Part shown: in pieces, positions 62,889 to 64,000 of the stretch
How the letters are laid out: each line of letters begins with the position of its first letter
Position numbering within the stretch: position 1 is the first letter of the stretch
NCBI GenBank assembly: GCA_039881145.1
Contig: JAYKKI010000052.1
Location: forward strand, 14,492,501 to 14,556,500
Direction of reading: 5' to 3'
From: Druceiella hillmani
Lineage: Eukaryota; Arthropoda; Insecta; Lepidoptera; Hepialidae
Length of the DNA: 64,000 nt
Notes under the pieces: generated by a model
The model's database searches: none
What the model saw: only the letters and a program-made list of their open reading frames with translations
What the model was told of the DNA's origin: nothing
Position numbers and translations under genes: made by a program

Positions 62889-62950
62889 TTAACCAGCGCA
62901 CGCCAAGATACCTCTACGACGAAGTCGTCTTCATCGGCATTTATCCTTAT
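62889..62950 (+). mobile_element. Possible lone terminus of a piggyBac-like element
   Basis: TTAA at 62889-62892 is followed by CCAGCGCACGCCAAG and then a short near-palindrome (ACGACGAAGTCGTC). TTAA, a CC start and a nearby GC-rich palindrome resemble piggyBac-type ends. No matching inverse terminus was found before the window ends, so this is tentative. Confidence 0.25.
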
Positions 62951-64000
62951 AAGTCAAGTAATTTTCACAAATATTGATAAATTAAGGCTAAACCTCTTTC
63001 GTAAATTTATTCATCAATTAATAAAAACCCGTTCGGTATTTCCTGTGAAAATACATGCATATAGACAGACATGGTGTGAAACTTTTTTTCATAATATTTA
63101 TTGAAGAAATATAATATAAACAAAATATAATATATATACTAACTGGAAATTGAAAATTTAATGATCAAAGTTGAATTCCCTCGCTATGGCGGTAACTGTT
63201 TTTATTTTTAATGTTAATGCTGTCAAGGAAATGAATTTATTCATTTCGTAATCGAGTTTTAATATTATTGAATATCTCAAATTTATTCTAAAGATATTCT
63301 AAATATTAGTACCAAAAAACTGTCTGACTTTTACATATTTTACTCAATCAATTTTCTGAGAAATATGCATTTCTGTTATCTGAAACTGTTACCCAATGTC
63401 TTTTATTAACTATTAGGTTTTAGAAACTGTAACAGGAATAATGATGAGATCAGGAAACTCTTTGATTTCTTTGTCGTTCCTTTATTTAATCATATAATTG
63501 AAACCTGTCAGAAGATTCATAGTGTGCTAAGATTTGTTATTCGACATTCCCACAATTACCATGATAGTAAGTGTATTGTGACTATGTTCTCTTTGGTTCT
63601 AAATACTCTTGTAACCAATGTGATCATCTGGTCTCCGTATGAAGTAACTTATATATGAATCATGTTGAAGAAATATACTCATACTGAAGAAAATATTAAG
63701 AAAATTTAATAGATTTTCATTTAAACAAAATGTACGGTTACTATCCTCATTGCTTTCCTTTAGATTTAATAACGGGTATGGTCGGTTCTAATTCTTTTCA
63801 ACTCCGACGGGAATTGATTTTGATAGGACATTAGGATTCCGTAACCTAGTAGGAAAAACGGAATCTTTCTAAGACTACTCACGTGTCTTTCCGTATGTCT
63901 GTTACAGCTGACTTTCTCTGAAACCACTTGACGTCGAAATTTGAAATTTAGCGTAGTATTAAAGCTTATTAACCCGCACATATTGCAAAATTATTAATTT
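62951..64000. other. AT-rich non-coding stretch to the window end
   Basis: No gene. GCTATGGCGGTAAC near 63184 contains a YY1/Pho-like ATGGCGG core. The minus frame 63766-63981 is unrecognised. Confidence 0.5.

Overview
This window looks like a non-coding, strongly AT-rich stretch of an insect-type nuclear genome. The case rests on decayed mariner, piggyBac-like, Helitron-like and non-LTR retrotransposon sequence, many (TA)n microsatellites, several local arrays with 200-250 bp units, and no compact open genes. The order within insects cannot be settled here. Repeat tails around 6.7, 15.7, 24.7 and 25.2 kb resemble ones I associate with Lepidoptera and other holometabolous insects, but that is memory and not a search result. 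I find no intact host protein-coding gene, tRNA, rRNA, CRISPR array or prokaryotic feature. Apart from the (TA)n artefacts, the longest open frames are about 110-120 codons and resemble nothing I know.

Layout: 0-5 kb is AT-rich with two GC-richer islands and the first copy of a fold-back element. A broken mariner lies at 5.2-5.7 kb. From 6.6 to 10.4 kb there is a repeat mosaic: a four-unit array between related direct repeats, then two diverged copies of one block. From 10.8 to 18.9 kb the sequence is mostly featureless, with one microsatellite complex and short dispersed repeats. A non-autonomous piggyBac-like element with TTAA flanks sits at 18.9-19.6 kb. Two adjacent tandem arrays fill 22.65-24.3 kb, with further arrays at 26.7-27.8, 31.4-32.3, 37.8-38.3 and 45.1-45.6 kb. 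A Helitron-like element at 43.6-44.4 kb contains two palindromes. Two LINE 3' remnants lie at 52.1 and 56.3 kb. An (AT)n tract of about 424 bp is at 58.5 kb, and a second decayed mariner, on the minus strand, at 59.5-60.4 kb.

GC-richer islands of 150-650 bp recur at about 0.55, 3.1, 8.5, 10.8, 19.5 (inside the piggyBac-like element), 28.3, 37.3, 49.1, 51.2, 54.5 and 57.4 kb. Several contain homeodomain-, Pbx/Exd-, POU- or YY1/Pho-like words. A gene desert or very large intron with embedded regulatory elements would explain this, but only cross-species conservation could show it.

The least ordinary features are a scatter of short perfect palindromes with 3-5 nt spacers at unrelated sequences, the number of independent 200-250 bp arrays, and the intact-ended piggyBac-like element. 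I saw nothing that amounts to a clearly new biological system.
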